NCBI GenBank assembly: GCA_003354135.1
Contig: PIVK01000002.1
Location: 1-64,000 of the forward strand
DNA: 64,000 nt
DNA from: Rhodospirillales bacterium
GTDB taxonomy: Bacteria > Pseudomonadota > Alphaproteobacteria > Rhodospirillales > GLO-3
Direction: 5' to 3'
Part shown: positions 49,070 to 59,098 of the stretch, one piece after another
How positions within the stretch are numbered: the stretch's first letter is position 1
Layout of the letters: each line of letters starts with the position of its first letter
The notes under the pieces: generated by a model
What the model was told of the DNA's origin: nothing
Databases searched by the model: none
The model's input: the letters and a program-made list of their open reading frames with translations, nothing else
Made by a program: the position numbers and the translations under genes

Positions 49070-49174
49070 GGTAAACCTGCCTGAAGCCTGGGTAAACCTG
49101 CCTGAAGCCTGGGTAAACCTGCCTGAAGCCTGGGTAAACCTGCCTGAAGCCTGGTTAAACCTGCCTGAAGCTCG
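49070..49174. repeat. 21-bp tandem repeat, five copies
   Basis: Units begin at 49070, 49091, 49112, 49133 and 49154. Each carries GTAAACCTGCCTGAAGCC; the first four are identical and the last is degenerate. Just before it, GCCGAATTGACCC occurs twice (49012-49024 and 49034-49046). The array lies between the RNase D stop and kdsD, 33 bases before the kdsD start, and 21 bases is two helical turns. Confidence 0.9.
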
Positions 49175-49207
49175 GATTCCGGAACTGCAACGGCGCAAAG
49201 TTTGGAC

Positions 49208-50203
49208 ATGACCCTACCCGAGACGAACCCCCAACCGGAAGCCCCGGGAGGTGCCGAGGACTTGGCATCCGCGCGGGACGTGCTGCGCCTGGAGGCGATG
49301 GCGCTCCAGGAATTGGCCGGCAGCCTGGGAACCCCCTTCATTGAGGCCCTCGACGTCCTCGCCCGGACGCGCGGCCGCGTGATCGTCACCGGCATGGGCA
49401 AGAGCGGCCACGTGGCGCGCAAGATCGCGGCCACCCTGGCCTCGACGGGAACCCCCGCTTATTTCGTCCATCCGGGCGAGGCGAGCCACGGGGATCTGGG
49501 CATGATCACCCACGATGATTCGGTGATTGCCCTTTCGAATTCGGGCGAAACCGCGGAGCTCGCCGACCTGATCGAGTACGTCAAGCGATTCGATATCCCC
49601 CTGGTTGCCATGACCCGGAATGCGGACGGAACGCTGGCGGGCGCGGCATCCGTGTCCCTGGTGCTGCCGCCGAGCGCCGAAGCCTGCCCCATGGGACTGG
49701 CGCCGACAACGTCGACCACCGTCATGCTGGCGCTCGGGGATGCGATTGCGGTTGCGCTCTTGGAACGAAAGGGCTTCTCGTCCGAACAGTTCCAGATCTT
49801 CCACCCCGGGGGAAAGCTGGGCCACCACTTGCTCAGGGTTGTCGACATCATGCACCGGGGGGATGAGCTTCCCCTGGTTGCCGAGGACGCGTCGATGAAG
49901 GACGCGATCCTCGAAATGACAACCAAGAGGCTGGGATGCGTGGGCATCATCGACACCGAACGCCACCTCGTCGGCGTCATCACCGATGGCGATCTCCGCC
50001 GTCATATGGATGCCGATATCATGAGCCGCCACGCCGTCGACGTCATGACCCGACGCCCGAGGACCATTCAGGCGGACATGCTCGCAAGCGAGGCGGTACG
50101 GATTATGAACGAAATGACGGTCACCAATTTCTTCGTTCTCGACGGGCCCGAACCGGTGGGCCTGCTCCATATCCACGACTGCCTCAGGGCGGGGGTCGTG
50201 TGA
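49208..50203 (+). CDS. kdsD: D-arabinose-5-phosphate isomerase KdsD (KpsF/GutQ family)
   Basis: A 331-residue isomerase converting ribulose-5-phosphate to arabinose-5-phosphate, the first step to Kdo. The SIS domain (about 45-180) has VTGMGKSGHVARKIAATL, the HPGEASHGDLG active-site loop and SNSGET. Two CBS domains (about 205-325) follow, with GVITDGDLRRHM. The ATG at 49208 is used; its ribosome-binding site is poor. It heads kdsD-lptC-lptA-lptB-rpoN. Confidence 0.95.
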   Translation: MTLPETNPQPEAPGGAEDLASARDVLRLEAMALQELAGSLGTPFIEALDVLARTRGRVIVTGMGKSGHVARKIAATLASTGTPAYFVHPGEASHGDLGMITHDDSVIALSNSGETAELADLIEYVKRFDIPLVAMTRNADGTLAGAASVSLVLPPSAEACPMGLAPTTSTTVMLALGDAIAVALLERKGFSSEQFQIFHPGGKLGHHLLRVVDIMHRGDELPLVAEDASMKDAILEMTTKRLGCVGIIDTERHLVGVITDGDLRRHMDADIMSRHAVDVMTRRPRTIQADMLASEAVRIMNEMTVTNFFVLDGPEPVGLLHIHDCLRAGVV

Positions 50204-50228
50204 CCGGGGGAAGGCATTAGGCGCACCC

Positions 50229-50921
50229 ATGACCTCCCCTCCTCCTGGTCACGCCCCGATTCCGCGTACGCTGGCCGGCGGCCGCGATCCGGGACCCGTG
50301 GCGCGATTGGCCCTGCACCGGGTTCAGGGCTACAGCCGCTTCGTCAGCGCGATGAAAAAGCTGCTGCCGGTGGCGGCGGTTCTTGTCATCTTTCTGGTCA
50401 TCTTCTGGCCCCATCTGGATAGGAAGGACAACCGCTTCCGCATCGGCTTTGCGGCCATTGAGGAAGAGGAATCCGACTCGCTCAGCATGGTCAATCCCCG
50501 GTATCTGGGAACCGACAAGGACAACCAGCCGTTTTCCATCACGGCCGATATCGCCAAGAACCTCGAACGGGGCAATTCCGGAATTGAACTCGAGATGCCG
50601 AAAGCGGACTTGACGCTTGAGGACGGGACATGGCTGGTTCTGACCTCCCTGACGGGGGTATATAACGAAAAGCTCGAGACATTGGACCTTGCCGGGGCGG
50701 TGAACCTCTTTCATGACATGGGTTACGAATTCCGGACCTCGCAGGCCTATGTCGATCTCGATGCCGGAATTGCGACCGGCACCGAACCGGTGGAAGGCCA
50801 AGGGCCCTTCGGCCACCTTACGGCCGAAGGCTTCCGCCTGATCGACAAAGGCAAGACGATCCTGTTCACGGGCAAGTCCAAGCTGGTACTATACCCGAAA
50901 ATCGGGGAGAAAAGCCGTTGA
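50229..50921 (+). CDS. lptC: LPS export protein LptC
   Basis: A 230-residue bitopic membrane protein of the LPS transport bridge. A polar N-terminus of about 42 residues precedes one membrane helix (KLLPVAAVLVIFLVIFW, about 43-60) and a periplasmic beta-jellyroll. The divergent sequence is normal for alphaproteobacterial LptC. Its stop overlaps the lptA start (TTGA). Confidence 0.85.
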   Translation: MTSPPPGHAPIPRTLAGGRDPGPVARLALHRVQGYSRFVSAMKKLLPVAAVLVIFLVIFWPHLDRKDNRFRIGFAAIEEEESDSLSMVNPRYLGTDKDNQPFSITADIAKNLERGNSGIELEMPKADLTLEDGTWLVLTSLTGVYNEKLETLDLAGAVNLFHDMGYEFRTSQAYVDLDAGIATGTEPVEGQGPFGHLTAEGFRLIDKGKTILFTGKSKLVLYPKIGEKSR

Positions 50922-51754
50922 AACCCAATCGGAGATTCGCGGCCCTGTTTGGGGCGGGCCTGTTGGCTCTGGCCCAGCCGGTGGCTGCGCAGAGCCTCAA
51001 CTTCGGTGCCGGGCAAGATGATAACCCCATCGAGGTCGTGGCGGATAACGGCATCGAATGGCAGCAGGACACCCAGGTCTTTCTTGCCCGCGGAAACGCC
51101 GTTGCCACCCGGGGCACGACCAAGGTTAATGCCGACATCTTGCGGGCCTACTACCGAGAGGTGGAGGGCTCGGGGACGGAGATCTGGCGCTTGGATGCCG
51201 ACGGTCACGTGGTGATTACCAGTCCCGGCGAGAAAGCCACTGGAGAAAAGGGCGTCTATGACGTTGACAACGCGATCTTCGTTCTGTCGGGGGGAAAGCG
51301 CGTCACCTTCGCCACCGATCAGGACACGGTGACCGCCAATCGCCAGATTGAATACTGGCAGAACAAGCAGATGGCCGTTGCCCGGGGCGATGCCGTCGCG
51401 ACTCGCGACGAGAAAAAGATCAGAGCCGACGTCCTGGTCGCCTATTTCCGGCCCGATAAGACCGGAAAGACGAAGGTCTACCGTATGGAAGCTTTCGATA
51501 ACGTCAGCATTCACACCAAAACCGATACCGTAACGGCGAAACGCGGCGTCTATAACGTTGAAAGTGGTATCGCGACACTGGCCGGTTCGGTTAAAATGAT
51601 CCGTGACAAGGCAGAACTGAACGGATGCCGGGCTCAGGTGAACCTGAACACGGGAATTAGCCGCATCTTCGCTTGTCCCGGTCAGGGGGCCCAGCGCCGC
51701 AGGGTCGAAGGCGTGTTCCTGCCTAAGACCAGAAAGAAGGGCGATACGGAGTAA
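50918..51754 (+). CDS. lptA: LPS transport periplasmic protein LptA
   Basis: A 278-residue OstA-like protein with a signal peptide (about 1-24, ending QPVAAQ) and two LptA-type beta-jellyroll halves, so it is longer than E. coli LptA (185). It carries LPS between LptC and LptD. The start is TTG at 50918, overlapping the lptC stop, with GGGGAGA seven bases before. Repeated ARGNAVATR and ARGDAVATR segments mark the duplicated fold. Confidence 0.9.
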   Translation: MKPNRRFAALFGAGLLALAQPVAAQSLNFGAGQDDNPIEVVADNGIEWQQDTQVFLARGNAVATRGTTKVNADILRAYYREVEGSGTEIWRLDADGHVVITSPGEKATGEKGVYDVDNAIFVLSGGKRVTFATDQDTVTANRQIEYWQNKQMAVARGDAVATRDEKKIRADVLVAYFRPDKTGKTKVYRMEAFDNVSIHTKTDTVTAKRGVYNVESGIATLAGSVKMIRDKAELNGCRAQVNLNTGISRIFACPGQGAQRRRVEGVFLPKTRKKGDTE

Positions 51755-51777
51755 GAGAGAGCCGACCGCGCCAGATC

Positions 51778-52626
51778 ATGACGGGGGCCCATGTGGGCAG
51801 GATCCCGATACGGGGGGCGGACAAAGCGGGTTTGATGGAGCGTATGGTTGACAATCGACGGCATACGGGCACCGGGGACGGTGGGCCCCGTCTGGTCGCG
51901 CGGAACCAGGGCTTGACCACCAACAATCTCGGCAAGCGTTTCAAGAAACGTCCCGTCGTGCGGGGCATGAACCTGCGCATCCAGCGGGGTGAGGTCGTCG
52001 GCCTGCTGGGCCCCAACGGTGCAGGCAAGACCACCTGCTTTTACATGATTACCGGGTTCATTCCGCCGGACTACGGCACGGTGGTTCTCGACGGCGACGA
52101 CATTACCGATCTCCCCATGTACCGCCGCGCCCGGCTTGGCATCGGCTATCTGCCCCAGGAGGCCTCCATCTTCCGGGGGCTCAATGTCGAGGACAATATT
52201 CGGGCCGTGCTCGAAGTGGTCGAAGAATCGCGCGAACGCCGCGAGGCGATCTTGGAAGCTCTCCTCGCCGAATTCTCAATCACCCATCTGAGGCGGGCGC
52301 CGGCGCTTGCGCTTTCGGGCGGCGAACGGCGCCGGGTCGAGATCGCACGGGCTTTGGCCACCAACCCCCACTTCATCCTTCTTGACGAGCCGTTCGCCGG
52401 GATCGACCCGATTGCGGTCGGGGACATCCGCGATCTGGTTTCCCATCTCAAGGATCGGGGAATCGGTGTGCTCATCACGGACCATAACGTCCGCGAGACG
52501 CTGGATGTGATCGACCGGGCCTACATCATCCATGACGGCACGATGTTGATGGAAGGCACGCCTTCGGACATTGTTGGCAACGAAGACGTGCGCCGTGTCT
52601 ATCTGGGCGATCGATTTAGTCTCTAG
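51778..52626 (+). CDS. lptB: LPS export ABC ATPase LptB
   Basis: The ATPase driving LPS extraction with LptFG. Walker A is GPNGAGKTT (78-86 from the longest start), the signature LSGGERRR, Walker [14 protein letters not shown] and H-switch ITDHNVRET. The family normally begins near residue 42 of this frame. Starts at 51835 and 51844 would shorten it by 19 or 22 residues, and none has a good ribosome-binding site, so the N-terminus is uncertain. Its stop is next to rpoN. Confidence 0.95.
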   Translation: MTGAHVGRIPIRGADKAGLMERMVDNRRHTGTGDGGPRLVARNQGLTTNNLGKRFKKRPVVRGMNLRIQRGEVVGLLGPNGAGKTTCFYMITGFIPPDYGTVVLDGDDITDLPMYRRARLGIGYLPQEASIFRGLNVEDNIRAVLEVVEESRERREAILEALLAEFSITHLRRAPALALSGGERRRVEIARALATNPHFILLDEPFAGIDPIAVGDIRDLVSHLKDRGIGVLITDHNVRETLDVIDRAYIIHDGTMLMEGTPSDIVGNEDVRRVYLGDRFSL

Positions 52627-52640
52627 TGCCCGGTCCCGCC

Positions 52641-54173
52641 ATGGCGCTCACCCCTCGTCTCGATCTGCGTCAAAGCCAGCAGCTGGTTATGACGCCGCAA
52701 TTGCAGCAGGCGATCAAGCTGCTGCAGCTCAACAACATCGAACTCGCCGAATACGTCGACACCGAGCTTGAACAAAATCCGCTGCTCGAACGGGAGGATC
52801 CCGAATCTGACGCGGCAACCCCCGAGCGCGGCGAGGACGAAGGTCAGGCCGAGCCGGAAGTGGCTCCGGCGGGGCTTGAAGATGTCGACATCGTCGTTTC
52901 CAAGGACCAGGGGCCGGCGGATGAAACGGCCCTCGATATCGACTACGAAAATACCTGGACCAACGACAGCCATGCCGACGCCGTTGCCCCTGGAGGCGCG
53001 GAATCCCCGGCCTTTGCCGAATGGGGATCGCGTGGAGGCGGCGGTTTCGACGGCGGCGAATACGACCTGGAACAAACCCTGTCTCAGACCGAAACCCTCC
53101 GCGATTATCTGATCACTCAGCTCAATATGGAGATCGGCGATGCGGCGCAACGCATGATCGGGCTCCATCTTATCGACATGCTGGACGAGGCGGGGTACAT
53201 GGCCGATGGCCTTGAAGGCGTGGCCGAAATGCTGGACTGCAGTCTGGGTGAGGTGGAGGTGACCCTGGAAAGGATCCAGCATTTCGATCCCCCGGGTATC
53301 TTCGCCCGCGACCTGAAGGAGTGCCTTGCCCTACAGCTTCGCGAGTTGAACCGCCTCGATCCGGCAATGACCGCCTTGCTGGAAAACCTGGACCTGCTGG
53401 CCAAACGCGAACTTAGGGCGTTGATACGCATCTGCGGCGTGGACAAAGAGGATCTGGTCGACATGGTGAACGAGATCCGAATGTTGGATCCGAAACCGGC
53501 CCTTTCCTTCGACCATACGATCAGTCAGCCCATAACGCCCGACGTTTTCATGCGGCCCAAACCGCGCGGCGGCTGGATCGTCGAGCTGAACAACGACACC
53601 CTGCCCAGGGTTCTGGTCAACAATCATTATCACGCCATGGTTAGCAAGACGGCGCGATCCAAGACAGACAAGCAGTACATCAACGAGTGCTTCCAGTCGG
53701 CCAACTGGCTGATTCGCTCGCTGCATCAGCGGGCCACAACCATCCTCAAGGTGGCGACGGAGTTGGTACGCCAGCAGGATGCCTTTTTCGCCAAAGGGGT
53801 TCAGCACCTGAAACCCCTGGTTCTCAGGGACATTGCCGATGCTATCGAGATGCACGAGAGCACGGTGAGCCGTGTCACCTCCAACAAGTACATCGCGACG
53901 CCGCGCGGGATCTTCGAACTCAAGTATTTCTTCACACCGGCCATCGCCTCATCAGCGGGCGGCGAGGCCCATTCGGCAGAAGCGGTGCGCCACCGCATCA
54001 AAGCCTTGATCAATGAGGAAGCGGCGGATGCCGTCCTGTCGGACGACAAGATCGTGACGATCCTCAGGGCAAAGGGCGTCGATATCGCGCGCCGCACGGT
54101 GGCGAAATACCGTGAGTCCATGGGGATCGGATCGTCGGTCCGGCGCCGCCGCGAAAAATCGGTGCAAATCTAG
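52641..54173 (+). CDS. rpoN: RNA polymerase sigma-54 factor RpoN
   Basis: A 510-residue sigma factor for enhancer-dependent promoters. The glutamine-rich region I (LDLRQSQQLVMTPQLQQAIK), an acidic region II, the core-binding and helix-turn-helix domains (STVSRVTSNKYIATPRGIFE) and the RpoN box ARRTVAKYRE (about 482-491) are complete. The ATG at 52641 gives the usual MALTPRLDLRQ start; an in-frame GTG at 52626 overlaps the lptB stop. Neighbours hpf and ptsN are conserved companions. Confidence 0.97.
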   Translation: MALTPRLDLRQSQQLVMTPQLQQAIKLLQLNNIELAEYVDTELEQNPLLEREDPESDAATPERGEDEGQAEPEVAPAGLEDVDIVVSKDQGPADETALDIDYENTWTNDSHADAVAPGGAESPAFAEWGSRGGGGFDGGEYDLEQTLSQTETLRDYLITQLNMEIGDAAQRMIGLHLIDMLDEAGYMADGLEGVAEMLDCSLGEVEVTLERIQHFDPPGIFARDLKECLALQLRELNRLDPAMTALLENLDLLAKRELRALIRICGVDKEDLVDMVNEIRMLDPKPALSFDHTISQPITPDVFMRPKPRGGWIVELNNDTLPRVLVNNHYHAMVSKTARSKTDKQYINECFQSANWLIRSLHQRATTILKVATELVRQQDAFFAKGVQHLKPLVLRDIADAIEMHESTVSRVTSNKYIATPRGIFELKYFFTPAIASSAGGEAHSAEAVRHRIKALINEEAADAVLSDDKIVTILRAKGVDIARRTVAKYRESMGIGSSVRRRREKSVQI

Positions 54174-54372
54174 ACGGGAGAAAGCATCACGCGGGCCCGA
54201 GTCAGTATCTATTGACTTCGGATGGTCCGACAATTACCTTCCGGGCCTTCGCAAGCCAAGGGCACCTGAATGCGGTTCCTGGGAATCGTTTGGATCACCC
54301 GGAGAGCTCGGAAACCAAGACACACCGATTTCCACAAGAGAGAGGCCCCTAGAAGCGGGACAACGTTGATTC

Positions 54373-54942
54373 ATGGAAATTACAGTCAAAGGTAAGCAAA
54401 TGGACGTGGGCGGGGCCTTGCGCGGCCACGTCACGGAGAATTTGGGCAGTGTCGTAACCAAGTATTTCGACAGAGCGCTCGACGCGACGGTCACGTTCTC
54501 CAAGATCAATCACGGGTTCCGTTCTGATATCCTGGTCCATCCGGGTCGGGGGCTCCTGGTTCAGGGCGTGGGCGAGGGCAACGATGCCCATGTGGCCTTC
54601 GACAACGCCGTCCACCGCATCGAAAAGCAGCTCCGGCGCTACAAGAAGCGCCTGCGTGATCATCACAAGGCCCGCCCGGACGAGAAGATCATCGCCGCTC
54701 AACGTTATGTGCTGGCTCCGGAAAGCGAGGAAGAGGAAGCTCCGACGGAGAACAACCCCGCCATCATCGCCGAAATGCCGACGTCCGTTGCTTCGTTGAC
54801 GGTTGGCGAGGCGGTCATGCGCATGGACTTGGCGGACGTTTCAGCCATGATGTTCCGGAATTCCGCCCATGATGGCCTGAATGTCGTCTACCGCCGTGCG
54901 GATGGAAACATCGGGTGGATTGATCCCAGCGAGGGGAGCTGA
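54373..54942 (+). CDS. hpf: ribosome hibernation promoting factor, long form
   Basis: A 189-residue long HPF. The N-terminal S30AE domain (1-105, MEITVKGKQMDVGGALRGHV, RRYKKRLRDHH) blocks the decoding centre. The linker of about 30 residues is acidic. The C-terminal dimerisation domain (about 133-189, EAVMRMDLADVSAMMFRN) forms 100S ribosomes. It follows rpoN after 200 bases in which I see no clear sigma-54 promoter. Confidence 0.95.
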   Translation: MEITVKGKQMDVGGALRGHVTENLGSVVTKYFDRALDATVTFSKINHGFRSDILVHPGRGLLVQGVGEGNDAHVAFDNAVHRIEKQLRRYKKRLRDHHKARPDEKIIAAQRYVLAPESEEEEAPTENNPAIIAEMPTSVASLTVGEAVMRMDLADVSAMMFRNSAHDGLNVVYRRADGNIGWIDPSEGS

Positions 54943-54965
54943 GTCCTCGGGGACAGGGAGCGGTC

Positions 54966-55430
54966 ATGGAAATTACCGATCTCCTTACGGCGGATGCCGT
55001 AGTCGCCAATTTACGGGCGACGAATAAGAAGCAGGCCCTGCAGGACCTGTCAAAGCGTGCTGCGGAGTTGACGGGGCTCCACGAGCGGGCAATTTTCGAT
55101 GTTCTGATGGAACGTGAACGCCTCGGCACCACAGGTGTCGGCAATGGCATCGCCATCCCCCACGGTAAGTTGGGCACCCTCGACAAGCTTCACGGCCTGT
55201 TTGCCCGCCTTGAGGAGGCGATCGATTTCGATTCCATAGATGAACAGCCCGTCGATCTGATTTTCCTGTTGCTGGCGCCTGAGTCGGCGGGGGCCGACCA
55301 TCTCAAGGCCCTGGCCCGAGTTTCCCGCTTGCTGCGCGACAAGTCGGTCTGCGAGAAGCTGCGTGGAACCGATAACGGCGAGGCCCTCTACGCTTTACTC
55401 GCCGATTCCTCGGCACCCCGGGCGGCGTAA
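54966..55430 (+). CDS. ptsN: nitrogen PTS IIA protein PtsN
   Basis: A 154-residue EIIA-Ntr that is phosphorylated by the PTS-Ntr chain and regulates rather than transports. The phospho-histidine is H66 in GIAIPHGK. A good ribosome-binding site (CAGGGAG) precedes the ATG, 24 bases after hpf. An imperfect hairpin follows the gene. Confidence 0.96.
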   Translation: MEITDLLTADAVVANLRATNKKQALQDLSKRAAELTGLHERAIFDVLMERERLGTTGVGNGIAIPHGKLGTLDKLHGLFARLEEAIDFDSIDEQPVDLIFLLLAPESAGADHLKALARVSRLLRDKSVCEKLRGTDNGEALYALLADSSAPRAA

Positions 55431-55436
55431 AGCCAA

Positions 55437-55470
55437 CATAAACCGAGTCATTGCCGTGACCCGGTTTATG
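55437..55470. terminator. stem-loop between convergent ptsN and hsp20
   Basis: CATAAACCG-A-GTCA pairs with TGAC-C-CGGTTTATG around a 6-base loop: 13 pairs and one mismatch. It lies seven bases after the ptsN stop and before the hsp20 stop, so it could end transcription from both sides. No long U-tract is present. Confidence 0.5.
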
Positions 55471-55543
55471 TCGTGAATCGCCTTTTATTTCAAAGGGGAA
55501 GTCGGACTTGGTCCGACGTTTGTCCTTGCGGATAACGGATACT

Positions 55544-56008
55544 CTAATCCGTCTTCGCCTCGATGGTCTTGGTCCGCTTGCGGCCTTTCGGCGCCGATAC
55601 GTCTTCGATTTTGATGGTCCGGACTTCGGGTTCGACCACCACACGTTCCAGGTCGATGTGCAGCAGGCCGTTATCCAGACTGGCGCCTGTAACCTCGATC
55701 CCTTCGGCCAGCACGAAGCTGCGCTGGAACTGGCGCGAGGCGACGCCCCGGTGCAGGTAAACCCGCTCGGAATCGTCTTCCGCATGTTTTCCGCGGATCA
55801 CGAGCTGGTTCTCCTCGATGGTGATTTGCAGGTCCTCCATGGAGAAGCCGGCCACCGCCAAGGTGATGCGGAGCGCGGTTTCGCCTAGCTGTTCGATGTT
55901 GTAGGGGGGATATCCTTCGGCCGAGGTCTTAGAAACCCGGTCAAGGATCCTCTCAAAATGGTCGAAACCGAGAAACAGGGGGTTATTGAAATGCGTCATC
56001 CGCGCCAT
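55544..56008 (-). CDS. small heat-shock protein (Hsp20/IbpA type)
   Basis: A 154-residue chaperone that holds unfolded proteins. The alpha-crystallin domain (about 37-130) has PPYNIEQLGETALRITLAVA, then AGFSMEDLQITIEENQLVI, and the conserved A-x-LDNGLLHIDL. The N-terminal FLGFDHFERILDRV is typical of the IbpA group. The ATG at 56008 has AGGAGG upstream. The C-terminus is lysine-rich and lacks a clear I-x-I motif. Confidence 0.95.
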   Translation of the reverse strand: MARMTHFNNPLFLGFDHFERILDRVSKTSAEGYPPYNIEQLGETALRITLAVAGFSMEDLQITIEENQLVIRGKHAEDDSERVYLHRGVASRQFQRSFVLAEGIEVTGASLDNGLLHIDLERVVVEPEVRTIKIEDVSAPKGRKRTKTIEAKTD

Positions 56009-56154
56009 ACCGCGTCCTCCTCTTCGCATGATCGAGCGAGTCCGATGTGCGGGCCCTCGTCGCGAGGCGCCCCGGCGGCACCGCCAAGCCCGGCGCCGTC
56101 CAGCATCAATGTGTGCTCGGTTGTGTCCATCTGTCAACCGGGGGGCAGGAAACG

Positions 56155-56180
56155 AAAAGCCTGGCCGAAGCCAGGCTTTT
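56155..56180 (-). terminator. strong terminator after tRNA-Ala
   Basis: AAAAGCCTGGC and GCCAGGCTTTT pair perfectly (11 bp). On the minus strand the loop is TTCG, a stable tetraloop, and the stem ends in TTTT. It lies 12 bases past the tRNA 3' end. Confidence 0.8.
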
Positions 56181-56191
56181 CTATTGGAAAC

Positions 56192-56267
<76 letters not shown>

Positions 56268-56375
56268 AGAAAAAGGGTTTGCCCGCCTCGAAACGCATTA
56301 GTCCGCCCCGAGACCAGGGAGGGGAAAATAGGGGGATGGATGGCCGAACGCAAGGGAAAGATGGCTGTTTTCCCC

Positions 56376-56789
56376 TCAGCTCTTGTCCGTCACATCCTCG
56401 TCCACATGCTCCAGGACTTCGGACATGTCGTCGGCGTCCCTGCCCAGGTCCGACGCGTCCTCGATCAGGTCATCGTCCTCGTTGGGATCAGCCGGGGGAA
56501 CGTCATCAGTCGCGTCATCCACGTTGTCGGTCAGATCTTCGGCCAAGTCATCCCCCGCCACATCGGCGGTGTTCTTCGGCATCTCCTCGCCGCCTTCGGC
56601 CGCCTTGGGAGCTTCAGGCTTGGGGGGGGGATCGGCCGGCTTGGCCGGCGCCCGGCGATAGCGGGCCACCGCGTCCACTTTGATCTTGGTTCCGCATTTG
56701 GGACATTCGGCCGGGTTCTTGCCGAGGTCGTAGAAATGAGCCCCGCAACTGAGGCAAAGGCGTTTCATTCCCAACTCCGGTTTTACCAC
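56376..56789 (-). CDS. zinc-ribbon acidic protein, TIGR02300 family
   Basis: A 137-residue protein starting at a GTG (56789) placed seven bases after GGAGG. It reads VKPELGMKRLCLSCGAHFYD with a second CPKCG, so two CxxC pairs form a zinc ribbon (about 11-34). The remainder is a proline/alanine linker and a highly acidic tail rich in Asp and Glu. This matches an alphaproteobacterial family of unknown function that lies next to aroA, as here (divergent). Confidence 0.85.
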   Translation of the reverse strand: MVKPELGMKRLCLSCGAHFYDLGKNPAECPKCGTKIKVDAVARYRRAPAKPADPPPKPEAPKAAEGGEEMPKNTADVAGDDLAEDLTDNVDDATDDVPPADPNEDDDLIEDASDLGRDADDMSEVLEHVDEDVTDKS

Positions 56790-56975
56790 TTCAATTCCTC
56801 CATTGGATTTGACCGAGAGGGTCACGTACGCAATTTGCATGATCCTTCGGTGCTGTCAAAAGCAAAAATCACCCCGGGTCGGAAAAAAAGCCCGTAGATA
56901 AGCTCCGTTCATCACGAGTCTCCCCGCCGGTGTCAAATTGTGCTAGAGACCCGGCGGAGAACAAAGGACCCGATA

Positions 56976-58316
56976 ATGACCCTGCCGCTTACAGCCTCGA
57001 TGTCTCACGGGCTTGACGGAGACGTCGTCGTCCCAGGGGACAAATCCATTTCTCACCGGGCCCTGATCCTGGGGGCACTCGCCGTGGGGGAAACTCGGAT
57101 CACCGGTCTTCTGGAGGGTGAAGACGTGCTGTGCACGGCTGCCGCCGTTTCCGCCCTCGGGGCCAGCCTGGAAAGGACCGGAGACGGTGCCTGGACGGTC
57201 GCGGGCCGGGGTGTCGGGGGGCTTCGCGAGCCAGATGTGCTGCTGGACATGGGCAACTCCGGCACCGGGGTGCGTCTGCTCTTAGGCGTGGCGGCAAGCC
57301 ATCCCTTCACTAGTTTCTTCGCCGGAGACGCCTCGCTCGGCAAACGGCCGATGGAGCGTGTCATGGCCCCGCTCCGGACCATGGGGGCCCACTTCGTTTC
57401 AGGTTCCGGCGGGCGGCTGCCGGTGGCGGTCACCGGCTCGGATAGGCTGGTCCCCATCGAATACGAAAGTCCCGTTGCGTCGGCCCAGGTAAAATCGGCC
57501 GTGCTGCTGGCCGGACTCGGGGCTCCCGGACGGACCACGGTGGTCGAGCCTTGTCCGTCACGCGACCATACGGAGCTCATGTTGCGTCACTTCGGCGCCG
57601 AGGTCACCGTCGCCGACCTCCCCGATGAAGCCCGCGCGGTAACGGTGGGCGGCCAGCCGGAGCTGGAAGGCCGCGACATCGCGGTGCCGGGCGATATTTC
57701 GTCCGCCGCATTCCCGTTGGTGGCGGGGCTCATCGTACCCGGGTCCTCGGTAATGGTGCGCAATGTCGGCGTCAATCCGTTGCGCACGGGGCTTTTAAAG
57801 ACACTGGCTGAAATGGGGGCCGAGATCAATTTCGAAAACCGCCGTCAGCAAGCCGGTGAACCTGTGGCCGATCTGGTGGTCGAGGCCGGACCCTTGCGGG
57901 GCGTCGAGGTGCCGCCCGAACGTGCTCCTTCGATGATCGACGAATATCCGATCCTCGCCGTCGCTTCTGCCTTTGCCGCCGGACCGACCCACATGCAAGG
58001 ACTCAGGGAACTTCGGGTCAAGGAAAGCGACCGCCTGGCGGTCATGACACGCGGCCTCAAAGCCTGCGGGGTTGATGTCGAGGAAGGCGAGGACTGGCTG
58101 GTGGTGCACGGCACCGGGGGGCGGCCCAAAGGGGGAGCGACCATCGCGTCGGAACTCGACCACCGCATCGCCATGTCCTTCCTCTCCCTCGGCTTGGCCT
58201 CCGAGCAGCCGGTCTCGGTCGACGACGGGACTCCCATCGAAACCAGCTTCCCCGGATTCGTGGACCTGATGAACGGGCTGGGAGCGTGCATCATAGGAGA
58301 AGACGAAGGCGCATGA
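56976..58316 (+). CDS. aroA: 3-phosphoshikimate 1-carboxyvinyltransferase AroA (class II)
   Basis: A 446-residue EPSP synthase of the shikimate pathway. [10 protein letters not shown] binds shikimate-3-phosphate; [13 protein letters not shown] and [17 protein letters not shown] are class II (CP4-like) motifs. The phosphoenolpyruvate loop reads GNSGTG (93-98). Glycine 96 stands where CP4 has the alanine that excludes glyphosate. The ATG at 56976 is preferred over upstream frames. It overlaps cmk by four bases. Confidence 0.96.
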   Translation: MTLPLTASMSHGLDGDVVVPGDKSISHRALILGALAVGETRITGLLEGEDVLCTAAAVSALGASLERTGDGAWTVAGRGVGGLREPDVLLDMGNSGTGVRLLLGVAASHPFTSFFAGDASLGKRPMERVMAPLRTMGAHFVSGSGGRLPVAVTGSDRLVPIEYESPVASAQVKSAVLLAGLGAPGRTTVVEPCPSRDHTELMLRHFGAEVTVADLPDEARAVTVGGQPELEGRDIAVPGDISSAAFPLVAGLIVPGSSVMVRNVGVNPLRTGLLKTLAEMGAEINFENRRQQAGEPVADLVVEAGPLRGVEVPPERAPSMIDEYPILAVASAFAAGPTHMQGLRELRVKESDRLAVMTRGLKACGVDVEEGEDWLVVHGTGGRPKGGATIASELDHRIAMSFLSLGLASEQPVSVDDGTPIETSFPGFVDLMNGLGACIIGEDEGA

Positions 58317-58990
58317 TTATTGCCATCGACGGCCCCGCGGCGGCGGGCAAGGGAACCCTAGCCCGCAGACTGGCCACCAAATACGGGCTCGCGCTTCTGG
58401 ATACGGGCCTGCTCTACCGTGCCGTAGGCGTGAAGGTGGTGGGAGCCGGTGGCGATCCCGAGGACGCGGCCACCGCCACCAAGGTGGCCCAAGAGCTGGA
58501 GCCACGGGACCTTGAAGCGGAAACCCTGCGCAGCGACGAGGCGGCACAGGCGGCCTCCAAGGTCTCGGCCATTCCAGGGGTCCGCGCCGCTCTTCTCCAG
58601 TTCCAGCGGGACTTCGCGCACCACCCGCCCGAGGGCAAGAACGGCACAGTTCTCGACGGCCGGGACATCGGCACCGTGGTCTGCCCGGACGCCCTGGCCA
58701 AGCTCTTTGTCACGGCCAGCACCGAAGTCCGTGCCCATCGCCGATTCAAAGAGTTGCAGGAGCGGGAGCTCGACGCTATATATGCCCGCGTCCTGGAGGA
58801 CATGAAGGAACGTGACGCCCGTGATTCGGGCCGTGACGTAGCACCGTTGGAGCCGGCCGAGGACGCGTTCGTCCTAGACACCAGCGATATGGATGCCGAC
58901 GCTGCATTCGCCGCGGCGCTCGATTTCGTTGCCTCCAAGGACCGGCAGGACCGGGTTCGCCTGGAACCTCGCCGGAAACACAGAGAATGA
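58313..58990 (+). CDS. cmk: cytidylate kinase Cmk
   Basis: A 225-residue (d)CMP kinase. The start [19 protein letters not shown] holds the P-loop. [11 protein letters not shown] is the CMP-binding segment and [13 protein letters not shown] the conserved NMP-binding region. The ATG at 58313 overlaps the aroA stop; aroA-cmk-rpsA is the classic order. Confidence 0.96.
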   Translation: MIIAIDGPAAAGKGTLARRLATKYGLALLDTGLLYRAVGVKVVGAGGDPEDAATATKVAQELEPRDLEAETLRSDEAAQAASKVSAIPGVRAALLQFQRDFAHHPPEGKNGTVLDGRDIGTVVCPDALAKLFVTASTEVRAHRRFKELQERELDAIYARVLEDMKERDARDSGRDVAPLEPAEDAFVLDTSDMDADAAFAAALDFVASKDRQDRVRLEPRRKHRE

Positions 58991-59098
58991 CGGCCCCGCC
59001 CGGAAACGGACGGTCGGTTCGTCGCTTCGTTCAATGAACCCAAGACCGCGGGATACAACCCGCCGGCAGGAACAGACGATTTTGAAAGGTAACGACTG

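Noticed and set aside
49070-49174. 21-bp array as a CRISPR
   Set aside because: Units abut without spacers and no cas gene is present.
48880-49434. Frame containing repeated RLQAGLP/ASGRFTQ peptides
   Set aside because: The peptide repeat is a translation of the 21-bp non-coding minisatellite and overlaps two real genes.
54174-54372. Sigma-54 promoter before hpf
   Set aside because: No TGGC-N-TTGC pattern with correct spacing was found in this gap.
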